Source: AC-32 sp963766375
Lineage (GTDB): Bacteria; Actinomycetota; Thermoleophilia; Gaiellales; Gaiellaceae
NCBI GenBank assembly: GCA_963766375.1
Contig: CAVXZG010000010.1
Location: 1 to 64,000 of the forward strand
DNA length: 64,000 nt
Direction: 5' to 3'
The position numbers were made by a program, and so were the translations under genes. The notes beneath the pieces were generated by a model. That model saw only the letters and a program-made list of their open reading frames with translations. It had not been told where the DNA came from and did no database searches. Numbering within the stretch: position 1 is the first letter of the stretch; every line of letters starts with the position of its first letter. This document shows positions 55,332 through 62,836 of this stretch, piece by piece.

Positions 55332-56165
55332 TTGCCAATACGCCTCCTCCACATCTCCGACCTGCACGTGGGAAGCGTGGAGGAACCAAAGGTCGAGCGC
55401 AGTCTCGAGCCGCTGATCGAGCGCGTCGAGCCGGACCTGATCGTGGCTTCGGGCGACCTCACGCATCGTGGCCGCCGCGTCCAGCACGAGCGGGCGGCAG
55501 CGTTCCTACGAGGGCTCGGGCGGCCCCTGCTCGTGATCCCGGGAAACCACGACATCCCGTACACCTTCCCGGCCCGGTTCACGCGGCCGTTCGCCGAGTT
55601 CGAGCGCCAGTGGGAGACCGCCGAGCCGGTGCACATTGCTGAGGGGCTCTACGTCGTCGGCCTGAACTCCGTACGGCCGTGGCGTCACCAGTCCGGCGGA
55701 ATTCGTAGCGGCCAGATCGCGCGCGCGGCCGAGCTTCTGGCGCAGGCTCCGGAGGATGCACTGAAGGTCGTTGTGCTCCACCACCACCTGATCGGCGCGC
55801 CGTGGCGCTCGCGGAAGAAGCCCGTCTCCCGCCGCTCTGAGGTGCTGGCGGGCCTCGTCGACGCGGGCGCTGAGCTCATCCTCGCCGGCCACATCCACCA
55901 GGCCGCGGTCAGCGCGCGGCACGAGTTCGAGGTCGACCGCAACGGCCTGCGCGGCGTGACGGTGTCGGTCGCTCCCGGGCTGGGGCAGCCTCGGCCGGAC
56001 CGCCGCGGCGAGGCGCGCGGCCTGCACGTCTACGAGGCGAACGCCGACTCGCTGCTCGTCCAGACCTACGTCTGGCGCGAGGACGACTGGGCGCTGACTG
56101 GCCTACGCCGGTTCCCAAGAGGCCACAAGCCCCTGCACACCGAACCGGTCGACGAGCGTGCGTAG
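55332..56165 (+). CDS. calcineurin-like metallophosphoesterase
   Basis: 277 aa from TTG 55332. Metal-site motifs in order: HISDLHVGS (DxH), VASGDLTHRGR (GDxx), VIPGNHDIPY (GNHD), VVVLHHHLIGAPWRS (H) and LILAGHIHQAAVSA (GHxH). The set is complete for a two-metal phosphodiesterase or phosphatase in the cytoplasm. Resembles the CpdA/YkuE-like group; substrate unknown. Repeat copy C begins directly after its stop. Confidence 0.9.
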   Translation: MPIRLLHISDLHVGSVEEPKVERSLEPLIERVEPDLIVASGDLTHRGRRVQHERAAAFLRGLGRPLLVIPGNHDIPYTFPARFTRPFAEFERQWETAEPVHIAEGLYVVGLNSVRPWRHQSGGIRSGQIARAAELLAQAPEDALKVVVLHHHLIGAPWRSRKKPVSRRSEVLAGLVDAGAELILAGHIHQAAVSARHEFEVDRNGLRGVTVSVAPGLGQPRPDRRGEARGLHVYEANADSLLVQTYVWREDDWALTGLRRFPRGHKPLHTEPVDERA

Positions 56166-56224
56166 GACGGTGGCACGGGCGAAGCCCGCACCACCTCTAA
56201 ACGGCATCGCAAGCGACGCCTAGG
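56166..56224 (+). repeat. two-hairpin intergenic repeat, copy C
   Basis: Hairpin 1 is GGTGGCACGGGC with GCCCGCACCACC around GAA; its outer stem differs from copies A and B on both sides, keeping pairing. Hairpin 2 is GGCATCGCAAGCGACGCCT, identical to copy B. The CATTTCAGAC block of the other copies is missing. Confidence 0.75.
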
Positions 56225-56262
56225 CGCGGCGGACCCCGCTGGCGGCCGAGTCGGGCTAGCTG

Positions 56263-56565
56263 CTACGAGGGCGGCGGCCGGAACGCGTCCGGGCCGGTAA
56301 TCGGCCGGTGCTGCACGAAGCGTCGGTAGGCGATCACGAGCAGCGTCGAGGCGAGGATCGAGCAGATCAGGATCGCGAAGACGCTGCCGGAGTCCTGCTC
56401 GACGCCGAAGATCGCGCCGGCGATCCCGCCGCCGATGAACGAGCCCAGGATTCCGAGCAGGATCGTCATCCAGATCGGCATCGGGTCCGGCCCGGGAACC
56501 GCCCAGCGGGCGAGCGCGCCGATCACGAAGCCGGAGATGAGAACCTGGATGATCGCGCCGAGCAC
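56263..56565 (-). CDS. GlsB/YeaQ/YmgE-family small membrane protein
   Basis: 100 aa from GTG 56565. Three hydrophobic segments in the family pattern: IIQVLISGFVIGALARWAVP, WMTILLGILGSFIGGGIAG and VFAILICSILASTLLVIAYR, with GPDPMPIW in the first loop. Members are induced by stress (transglycosylase-associated proteins), with unknown mechanism. It lies between repeat copies C and D. Confidence 0.85.
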   Translation of the reverse strand: MLGAIIQVLISGFVIGALARWAVPGPDPMPIWMTILLGILGSFIGGGIAGAIFGVEQDSGSVFAILICSILASTLLVIAYRRFVQHRPITGPDAFRPPPS

Positions 56566-56608
56566 GGAACGATCTTAGGTGGTTTGGGAGAAGACGGCCG
56601 GCGGGTCG

Positions 56609-56680
56609 ACCGGCCATTTCAGACGCGCACGCGGGCAGAACCCGCGCGCACTGAAGCCGGCAGCGCAAGCGCAGCCTAGG
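56609..56680 (+). repeat. two-hairpin intergenic repeat, copy D
   Basis: ACCGGCCATTTCAGACGCGC, then a CGCGGGC/ACCCGCG stem, CTGAAG, and hairpin 2 GGCAGCGCAAGCGCAGCCT. It lies immediately after the uvrB stop (minus strand TAG at 56678-56676 is inside its last block). Confidence 0.75.
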
Positions 56681-58646
56681 CAGGCGCTTCGGCAGCGGCC
56701 TGCAGCTCGCGCCGGAGATCCTTGATCTCGTCGCGCAGCTTCGCCGCGTACTCGAACCGGAGCTCCTCGGCCGCGGCGAACATCTCCTCCTCGAGCGTGA
56801 CGACGAGCCGCTCGAGCTCACCGGGTGACAGTCCCTCGACTTCCTTGCGCCCCTTGCGCCGCCGACCCGGAACCGTGGGAGACTCGAGCGACAGGAACTC
56901 GGCGATGTCGGAGACGCCCTTGATGATCGACTCGGGGGTGATCCCGTGCTCCTCGTTGTACGCGACCTGCTTCACGCGCCGGCGGTCGGTCTCGTCGAGC
57001 GCGTACTTGATCGCCTCGGTGTGCTTGTCCGCGTACATCAGCACCTTGCCGTTGATGTGGCGCGCGGCGCGGCCGATCGTCTGGATCAGCGCCGTCTGGC
57101 CGCGCAGGAAGCCTTCCTTGTCCGCGTCGAGGATCGCGACGAGCGAGACCTCGGGCAGGTCGAGCCCTTCCCGCAGCAGGTTGACGCCGACGAGCACGTC
57201 GTACTCGCCGAGCCTCAGCTCGCGGATGATCTGGATCCGCTCGAGGGTGTCGATCTCGGAGTGCAGGTAGCGGGCCTTCACGCCCGACTCGAGCAGGTAG
57301 TCGGTCAGGTCCTCGGCCATCTTCTTCGTCAGCGTCGTCACCAGCGTCCGCTCGCCTACTTCCTCGCGGCGACGGATCTCGTTCAGGAGGTCGTCGATCT
57401 GGTTCTTCGTCGGGCGCAGCTCGACGTCGGGGTCGACGATCCCGGTCGGCCGGACGAGCTGCTCGGCCACCCGCGTCGAGTGGCGCAGCTCGAATGGGCC
57501 CGGCGTGGCCGAGACGAACACGAGCTGCTGCACCTTCTCGAGGAACTCGTCGAAGCGGAGCGGCCGGTTGTCCAGCGCCGAGGGCAGCCGGAAGCCGTGG
57601 TCGACAAGCGTCTCCTTGCGCGACCGGTCGCCCTCGTACATACCGCCGAGCTGCGGCACGGTCTGGTGCGACTCGTCCACCATCACGACGAAGTCCGACG
57701 GAAAGAAGTCGATCAACGTGTGCGGCGCGGAGCCCGGCGGGCGGCCGTCCAGGTGCCGTGAGTAGTTCTCGATCCCGTTGCAGAAACCGAGCTCCTTCAT
57801 CATCTCGAGGTCGTACTCGGTGCGCTGTCGCAGGCGGTGCGCCTCGAGCATCTTCCCCTCCGACTCGAAGCCCTTGACCTGCTCCTCGAGCTCATGCCGG
57901 ATCTGGTCGTAGGCGCGGTCGATCGTGGGCTTCGAGGTCACGTACTGCGTCGCCGGGAAGAGCGCGAGGTGGTCGAGCTTGCCGTAGACCTCGCCGGTGA
58001 GCGGGTCGAAATGCGTGATCTGCTCGACCTCGTCGCCGAAGAACGAGACGCGGTAGGCCGATTCCATGTGGGCCGGCTGCACCTCGACCACGTCGCCCTT
58101 GACGCGGAACTTGCCGCGGCCGAGGAGAGTGTCGTTGCGGACGTACTGGATGTCGATCAGCTTGCGCAGGACGAGGTCGCGGTCGTGTTCCTCGCCCTGG
58201 TTCAGCAGCACGACGCGCTTCTCGTACTCCTCGGGCGAGCCCAGGCCGTAGATCGCCGAGACGGAGGCGACGATGATCACGTCGCGGCGCGAGAGCAGCG
58301 CGGCGGTGGCGGCATGGCGGAGGCGGTCGATGTCGTCGTTCCGCGAGGAATCCTTCTCGATGTAGAGATCGGCCTGCGGCACGTACGCCTCGGGTTGGTA
58401 GTAGTCGTAGTAGGAGACGAAGTACTCGACCGCGTTGTCGGGGAAGAACTCCCGCAGCTCGTTGCAGAGCTGGGCCGCCAGCGTCTTGTTGTGCGCGATC
58501 AGCAGCGTCGGCCGCTGGACCTGCTCGATGATCCAGGCCATCGTCGCCGTCTTCCCGGTGCCGGTGGCGCCGAGCAGGGTCTGATAGCGCTCGCCGGCCT
58601 CGATCCCCTCGGAGAGCTCGGCGATCGCCCTCGGCTGGTCGGCCAT
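56676..58646 (-). CDS. uvrB: excinuclease ABC subunit B
   Basis: 656 aa counted from ATG 58646. Motifs: LLGATGTGKTATMAWIIEQV (Walker A), beta-hairpin YFVSYYDYYQPEAYVPQADL, DFVVMVDESHQTVPQLGGMY, LVFVSATPGPFELRHS, VLVGVNLLREGLDLPEVSLV, QTIGRAARHINGKVLMYAD and the C-terminal UVR motif LRFEYAAKLRDEIKDLRREL. The family N-terminus (EFKTSDAYSPMADQPRAI) is encoded in frame upstream of this ATG, but back to the in-frame TAG there is no ATG, GTG or TTG; the expected Met position is ATC at about 58679. The true start may therefore be ATC, or a substitution error hides it. Confidence 0.97.
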   Translation of the reverse strand: MADQPRAIAELSEGIEAGERYQTLLGATGTGKTATMAWIIEQVQRPTLLIAHNKTLAAQLCNELREFFPDNAVEYFVSYYDYYQPEAYVPQADLYIEKDSSRNDDIDRLRHAATAALLSRRDVIIVASVSAIYGLGSPEEYEKRVVLLNQGEEHDRDLVLRKLIDIQYVRNDTLLGRGKFRVKGDVVEVQPAHMESAYRVSFFGDEVEQITHFDPLTGEVYGKLDHLALFPATQYVTSKPTIDRAYDQIRHELEEQVKGFESEGKMLEAHRLRQRTEYDLEMMKELGFCNGIENYSRHLDGRPPGSAPHTLIDFFPSDFVVMVDESHQTVPQLGGMYEGDRSRKETLVDHGFRLPSALDNRPLRFDEFLEKVQQLVFVSATPGPFELRHSTRVAEQLVRPTGIVDPDVELRPTKNQIDDLLNEIRRREEVGERTLVTTLTKKMAEDLTDYLLESGVKARYLHSEIDTLERIQIIRELRLGEYDVLVGVNLLREGLDLPEVSLVAILDADKEGFLRGQTALIQTIGRAARHINGKVLMYADKHTEAIKYALDETDRRRVKQVAYNEEHGITPESIIKGVSDIAEFLSLESPTVPGRRRKGRKEVEGLSPGELERLVVTLEEEMFAAAEELRFEYAAKLRDEIKDLRRELQAAAEAPA

Positions 58647-58701
58647 CGGCGAGTACGCGTCGGATGTTTTGAACTCCGCGATGGAGCTAAGGCTAGCGAG
58701 G

Positions 58702-59170
58702 ATGACCCCCTATTCAGACCGCCCGCCTTACGGCTCCTACGCCGCGATCGTCGGCTCGTTCGCCGGTCTGCTCGCGACCGCGGGCGTGCTCGGCAAGCTG
58801 CTAGAGCGCGACCCGCAATGCCAGACCGCGCTCGACTTCGCGGTGCTCTCGGCGGCGACGTTCAAGGCGGCCAGGACACTCGCGCGTGACGACGTGACGA
58901 GCTTCATCCGGCGGCCGTTCGTCTACGGGGAGCCGACCGAGGTCGACGACGAGCAACCCGTCGAGGGCGGCTACCAGCAGGCGATCGGCGAGCTCGTGAC
59001 CTGCACCCGCTGCGTCGGCACGTGGGCCGCGGCGGGGCTCGCGTCCGCGCAGATCCTGGCGCCGCGCTTCGGGCGGCTGCTGACGTGGTCGCTGGGCGCG
59101 GCCGCTGCGAACGACTTCCTCCAGGCCGGGCTTCGCGGCGCTCACCGAGAAGGCGAACGAGCTGCGCTAG
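58702..59170 (+). CDS. DUF1360 membrane protein, one frameshift
   Basis: From ATG 58702 (or 58681): GSYAAIVGSFAGLLATAGVL, TFKAARTLARDDVTSFIRRP with FVYGEP, and ELVTCTRCVGTWAAAGLASA. This is the DUF1360 layout: a TM segment, an AtfklaRlls-type loop, an R-P-F motif and a final CxxC-containing TM. One extra base near 59133 shifts the frame; the corrected end reads FAALTEKANELR at 59170, giving 155 aa. Related to a Bacillus sporulation protein (YjcA); function here unknown. Its end overlaps the convergent MFS gene by 4 nt. Confidence 0.78.
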
Positions 59171-60396
59171 GCGGTCGCCGGCTCGAGCCTGCGCCGCCCG
59201 AGCTCGCGCGCGGCGGCGAAGGCGACCACCGCCATGGAGACGGTTTGCACCGCCGCGAAGCCGATCAGCACCGGCGTCGTCCCATATGCGTCGAGGAGAG
59301 GACCCGTCACGAACAGCGCGAGCGGATTCACTACCGCCCAGCCGACCATCTGGGTCGTGAACACGTTCGGCCGCAGCGGCGGCGGGACGCGCAGGGTCGT
59401 GATCGCGTGCAGGCTCGGGTTGACGAGCCCGTTCGCGACCCCGGAGGCAACGATCAGCGCGGAGAGCGCGACCGCCGGGAGCGGGAGCCAGAGCAGCCAG
59501 AGCGGCGCCGCCTGCCCCAGCGCGCACACCGAGATCACGGCGAGCCCCTCGAAACGGCGCGTGAGGAAGCGGAACGAGATCCCGTTGCCGATCACCGCGC
59601 CGATGCCGAACGACGCGACCAGCGCGCCCGCGATCAGGGGCTTGTGCCCGAACCGCGCCAGGACGAGCACCGGAACGGTGATGAAGAAGGCCGTCCACGC
59701 CGCGTCGCCCACCGCGAAGGTCGGCCACCAGACCCGGAGTAGCCGGTCGCGCGCGATGAAGCGGAAGCCCGCGCGCAGGCTGCGGTGCTCGGCTTCCTGC
59801 ACGACCGGCGGCCGGTGCGGCACGAAGCCGGCGACCAAAGCGAGTGAGACTACGTAGGTCGCGGCATCGACCAGGAGAACCGAGGTCGCTCCGATCAGGC
59901 CGATCAGCACCCCCGCGAGCGCGGGCCCTACGAGCAAAGTCGTCCGTGTCGCCGCCTGGAAGAGGGCGTTCGCCTCGGTGACCTGCTGCTCGTCCTCGCC
60001 GAGCAGCTCGGGCACGATCACCTTCTGCGCCGCGAAGGTGGGCGCGGTCAGCGCCCCGAGCGCGAACGCGACGGCGAGCAGGACCGGGAATGAGAGGCCG
60101 CCCGTCCAGTGCAACACCGGGATCACGGTCATCAGCGGCGCTCGCACGCCGTCGCAGAACATCATCGTGCGGCGCGCACCGATCCGGCCGAGCAGCCGGC
60201 CGCCCGGGAGGCCGAGCAGCGCAAGCCCGATCACCTCGGCCGCGACAACGTAGGTCGCCTGCGTGGCGGAGTGGGTCGTGACGAGCACGAACCACGGCAG
60301 CGCAAGCCAGGTCATCTGCGCGCCCGTGGTCGAGATCACCTCGGCCGCGAGCAGCGCGACCAGCGGGCGCTGGCCGAGGAGCGCCCTTCGGCTCAC
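59167..60396 (-). CDS. major facilitator superfamily transporter
   Basis: 409 aa, twelve hydrophobic segments, start GTG 60396 overlapping the DUF4097 stop (GTGA). MFS landmarks: GLPGGRLLGRIGARRTMMFC (loop 2-3, GxLaDrxGrr), PTFAAQKVIVPELLGEDEQQ and NALFQAATRTTLLVGPALAG (motif of the MacA/NarK-like efflux group). Most like the drug-efflux MFS_3 clade; cargo unknown. Last gene of the RHH-controlled operon, so the putative RHH repressor probably sets its expression. Confidence 0.88.
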   Translation of the reverse strand: MSRRALLGQRPLVALLAAEVISTTGAQMTWLALPWFVLVTTHSATQATYVVAAEVIGLALLGLPGGRLLGRIGARRTMMFCDGVRAPLMTVIPVLHWTGGLSFPVLLAVAFALGALTAPTFAAQKVIVPELLGEDEQQVTEANALFQAATRTTLLVGPALAGVLIGLIGATSVLLVDAATYVVSLALVAGFVPHRPPVVQEAEHRSLRAGFRFIARDRLLRVWWPTFAVGDAAWTAFFITVPVLVLARFGHKPLIAGALVASFGIGAVIGNGISFRFLTRRFEGLAVISVCALGQAAPLWLLWLPLPAVALSALIVASGVANGLVNPSLHAITTLRVPPPLRPNVFTTQMVGWAVVNPLALFVTGPLLDAYGTTPVLIGFAAVQTVSMAVVAFAAARELGRRRLEPATA

Positions 60397-61103
60397 GCAC
60401 GCACCACCTGGATGTCGCCGCTCATCGCCGTGACTTGCAGCTCGACCAGCGGGCCGTCGTCGCCGGGCACGTCCTCGCCGACCTCGAGCTCGGACGAGAC
60501 CTCGCCGCTCATCGAGCGGGCATCGACCCAGAGTCGGGAGCCTCGCTTGATCCCGACGCGGATGTCACCGGAAGCCGAAGAGAGGTCGATCTTTCCCTCC
60601 ACCACACTGCCGACCTGCTGGTCGCCGGAGGCCGTGCGCACGTTGACCCCGGCTGCGGTCTCACCCAGCTCGACGTCGCCCGACGCGCTGTCGACGCGGG
60701 CCTCACCAGCGACGTTTGCCACCTCGAGGTCGCCGCTCGCGAGCTTGGCCTCGAGCGAGCCGACCGCGTCCAGCTGCACATCGCCGGACGCGCTCTTGAC
60801 CTCGGCATCGCCCAGGCGGCCACGCGCGCGGACGTCGCCGGAAGCGGTCTTCGCTTGCAGCGCGGAGCCTTCGGGCACCTGCAAGCGCAGGCGAACCTCG
60901 GCATGCGGGTGGTCGACCTTTACGACCAGCTCGTCGCCGCGCAGCTCGACGCGCGCCTCCTCGACGGCGGCCTCGCTGCCTCGCACCAGCTCGAGCTCGA
61001 CGACCGCTTCCGCGACCGGCGCGGCGTCGAGCTCGATCTCCCCCGAGGGCAGCGAGAGGTCGAGCCGCAGCGGGCCCGACGCGGCGAACGTCTCGCGCCT
61101 CAT
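60393..61103 (-). CDS. DUF4097 beta-helix protein
   Basis: 236 aa, intact, from ATG 61103 (ATGA with the 27-aa gene). The body is a ladder of short repeats, each close to xASGDxxx: ALQAKTASGDVRARG, EVKSASGDVQLDAV, EAKLASGDLEVANV, RVDSASGDVELGET, NVRTASGDQQVGSV, DLSSASGDIRVGIK and LQVTAMSGDIQVVRA. This builds a right-handed beta-helix (DUF4097). No signal peptide is seen, so it is cytoplasmic or membrane-peripheral. Often next to RHH/HicB-like or PspC-type regulators and membrane transporters. Function unknown. Confidence 0.88.
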   Translation of the reverse strand: MRRETFAASGPLRLDLSLPSGEIELDAAPVAEAVVELELVRGSEAAVEEARVELRGDELVVKVDHPHAEVRLRLQVPEGSALQAKTASGDVRARGRLGDAEVKSASGDVQLDAVGSLEAKLASGDLEVANVAGEARVDSASGDVELGETAAGVNVRTASGDQQVGSVVEGKIDLSSASGDIRVGIKRGSRLWVDARSMSGEVSSELEVGEDVPGDDGPLVELQVTAMSGDIQVVRA

Positions 61104-61183
61104 CGCTTCCGCCTCCGCGGGCGCGGCGGCCGCTGGTCGATCTTGACTTCGAGGTGCCCAAACGGGCCTGTGAAGAACGTCAT
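61100..61183 (-). CDS. 27-aa protein coupled to DUF4097
   Basis: ATG 61183 with AGGAG 5 nt upstream; the product begins MTFFTGPFGHLEVKIDQ and ends in a Pro/Arg/Lys-rich tail; the TGA overlaps the DUF4097 ATG (ATGA). The strong ribosome site, exact fit between two genes and the coupling support translation. It may be a real microprotein or a leader peptide coupling translation of DUF4097. Confidence 0.6.
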   Translation of the reverse strand: MTFFTGPFGHLEVKIDQRPPRPRRRKR

Positions 61184-61196
61184 CGGAACTCCTCTC

Positions 61197-61649
61197 TTAG
61201 CTCTTGCCGAAACCGGTCAGGCGACTGCCCGACTGGCGCCGTGGCGGGCTGGACACGCTTCGTGCGAGGGCTCGGACGAGCCACGCGTTGACCGAGACGC
61301 CCTCACGGGCGGCCGCGGCCTCGATGCTCCCCTTCAGCTGCTCGGGCAGGCGCAGGGTGATCCGGGAGCTGAGCCCGTCCTCCACTGCGGGTGTCGCGGG
61401 AGCCTCGGGAGACTCGACGTAGACGAGGCTCGGCTCCTGCCCGGCCAGGCGGACTTCGACGTGCCCCGCCGGGAGCTGGCTCGAGAGCTCGAGCGCGGCC
61501 TCCGAGAGCACGTCCAGGAAGCGGAGCCCTGCGGCGGAGCGAAGCGCCCCGCTCAGACGCGCGGCTGCGGCCTGCGACTCCTCGTCGCCGATCGCGGCGA
61601 GCGACGCAAGCTCGGCCTCCAGCGCATCGATGAAGCGTTCCAGTTGCAC
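61197..61649 (-). CDS. ribbon-helix-helix (HicB/Arc-like) regulator
   Basis: 150 aa from GTG 61649. The C-terminal RHH domain reads SSRITLRLPEQLKGSIEAAA followed by REGVSVNAWLVRALARSV: a DNA-contact strand (ITLRLP) and two helices, as in HicB and CopG. The N-terminal ~100 residues (RFIDALEAELASLAAIGDEE ... FLDVLSEAALELSSQLPAGH) are helical and could sense a signal. An inverted repeat over its own -10 box suggests autorepression. It heads the operon RHH, 27-aa, DUF4097, MFS. Not a HicA toxin pair: no small double-stranded-RNA-binding gene adjoins. Confidence 0.82.
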   Translation of the reverse strand: MQLERFIDALEAELASLAAIGDEESQAAAARLSGALRSAAGLRFLDVLSEAALELSSQLPAGHVEVRLAGQEPSLVYVESPEAPATPAVEDGLSSRITLRLPEQLKGSIEAAAAREGVSVNAWLVRALARSVSSPPRRQSGSRLTGFGKS

Positions 61650-61650
61650 G

Positions 61651-61686
61651 GTGACGTCATTATGACATCACTGCGGCGTCTGTCAA
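61651..61686 (-). promoter_or_regulatory. promoter with overlapping inverted-repeat operator
   Basis: Minus strand: -35 TTGACA (61686-61681), 16-nt spacer, -10 CATAAT (61664-61659), with the GTG start codon 9 nt after the -10, so the mRNA is probably leaderless. The inverted repeat GTGATGTCAT-A-ATGACGTCAC (61671-61651; one mismatch between arms) spans the -10 box, the usual place for an RHH operator. Confidence 0.75.
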
Positions 61687-61689
61687 GTG

Positions 61690-62241
61690 TCACCTTGATG
61701 CGTAGAGCTGCGAACGGTAGCCACGGCGGTACAGAACCTTGAGATGCTCGACCCGCTTGACGTAGTGCCGGGTCTCCGCGAAGGCGATCCCCTTCCCCTC
61801 GGCGCGCCAGTGATCGACGTTGTCCTGCCCCGCGTTGTAGGCGGCGAGAGCGGCGCGCTCGTCGTGGTACTTGTCGAGCAGGTGCCGCAGGTACCAGGAG
61901 CCGTAGCGGACGTTGATCTCGGGGTCGTCGAGGTCGGAGACGCGGAACTGGGAGCCCCCCGTGTGGACGGCGATCCCCTTCGCGGTGTCGGGAAGCAGCT
62001 GCATCAGCCCGATCGCGCCCGAGCTCGAGCGCGCGTTCGCGCGGAACTTGCTCTCCTGGTAGATCACGCCCGCCAGCAGCGCCGGGTCGAGCCGGTAGTT
62101 GCGCGCATGGCCGCGCACGATCGCGTCGTAGTGGAGCGGGTAGCGGATCCGCACGTACCACCCGGGCTCGGTCGAGTTGACGTATGCGAGCCCCCCGCCG
62201 AGGGCGGCGCCGAGCACCAGGACGGCGAGAAGCTTCTTCAT
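61690..62241 (-). CDS. lytic transglycosylase (SLT domain)
   Basis: 183 aa, intact, from ATG 62241. Signal/anchor KKLLAVLVLGAALGGGLAYV, then the SLT fold: DPALLAGVIYQESKFRANAR (catalytic Glu in QES), SSGAIGLMQLLPDTAKGIAV, DPEINVRYGSWYLRHLLDKY and AALAAYNAGQDNVDHWRAEG. It cleaves the glycan strands of peptidoglycan outside the membrane with anhydro-MurNAc formation. It overlaps the coaE stop (ATGA) and is likely transcribed from rpsA-coaE. Confidence 0.93.
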   Translation of the reverse strand: MKKLLAVLVLGAALGGGLAYVNSTEPGWYVRIRYPLHYDAIVRGHARNYRLDPALLAGVIYQESKFRANARSSSGAIGLMQLLPDTAKGIAVHTGGSQFRVSDLDDPEINVRYGSWYLRHLLDKYHDERAALAAYNAGQDNVDHWRAEGKGIAFAETRHYVKRVEHLKVLYRRGYRSQLYASR

Positions 62242-62834
62242 CCCCCTTCCGCGGTCAGCTCCTCCATCACCTCGCCGACGAACGCGTCCAGATCCTCGAT
62301 CGAGCCGTCGTTGACGTACGCGAAGTCCGCCTGAGCAACCTTGACCGTGTCCGGGAGCAGCCGCTGCTCGCGCTCTTCCGCGTCGACCTCCGTGCGGCCG
62401 GCCCGAACCTTCGGCGGGGCCGTCACGACGACGACCGCGTCGAAGCGGTCCTGGCCGCCAACCTCGTAGAGCAGCGGCACCTCGGTCGCCGTCAGCGGCG
62501 GTGGGTTCGGCAGGGCCGCGAGCTGCTCGCGCCACTCCAGGTACTCCTGCACGACCAGCGGATGGAGCAGGGACTCGAGCCAGTCGAGCGCCTCGCGGTC
62601 GGCGAAGACGATCTCCGCGATCGCCGAGCGGTCGATTTGCCCGGCCTCGTCGAGAATCCCGTCGCCGAAGCGCTCGACGAGCGTCTTCCCCACCACCGGG
62701 TCCTCGCGCAGCAGCCGATGGACGATCTCGTCGCTGGAGACGGTGGCCGCGCCGTGGCGTCTGAACGAGGCGAGCGCCTCGCTCTTCCCGGCTCCGATGC
62801 CGCCGGTGATGGCGACGGCGATCGGTCTGCCCAA
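62238..62834 (-). CDS. coaE: dephospho-CoA kinase
   Basis: 198 aa from TTG 62834. P-loop VAITGGIGAGKSEALASFRR, SSDEIVHRLLREDPVVGKTL with the catalytic-site Asp, and the lid/CoA region ATEVPLLYEVGGQDRFDAVV. The base-binding VTAPPKVRAGRT region replaces the usual VxxxxxxQxxR. It adds the 3'-phosphate in the last step of CoA synthesis; panC and panB in this window feed the same pathway. It lies 2 nt after rpsA, an arrangement common in actinobacteria. Confidence 0.93.
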   Translation of the reverse strand: MGRPIAVAITGGIGAGKSEALASFRRHGAATVSSDEIVHRLLREDPVVGKTLVERFGDGILDEAGQIDRSAIAEIVFADREALDWLESLLHPLVVQEYLEWREQLAALPNPPPLTATEVPLLYEVGGQDRFDAVVVVTAPPKVRAGRTEVDAEEREQRLLPDTVKVAQADFAYVNDGSIEDLDAFVGEVMEELTAEGG

Positions 62835-62836
62835 GG

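Noticed and set aside
61197..61649. RHH gene as a HicB antitoxin of a toxin-antitoxin pair
   Set aside because: No HicA-like or other small toxin gene adjoins; the downstream genes are a 27-aa peptide, a beta-helix protein and a transporter.
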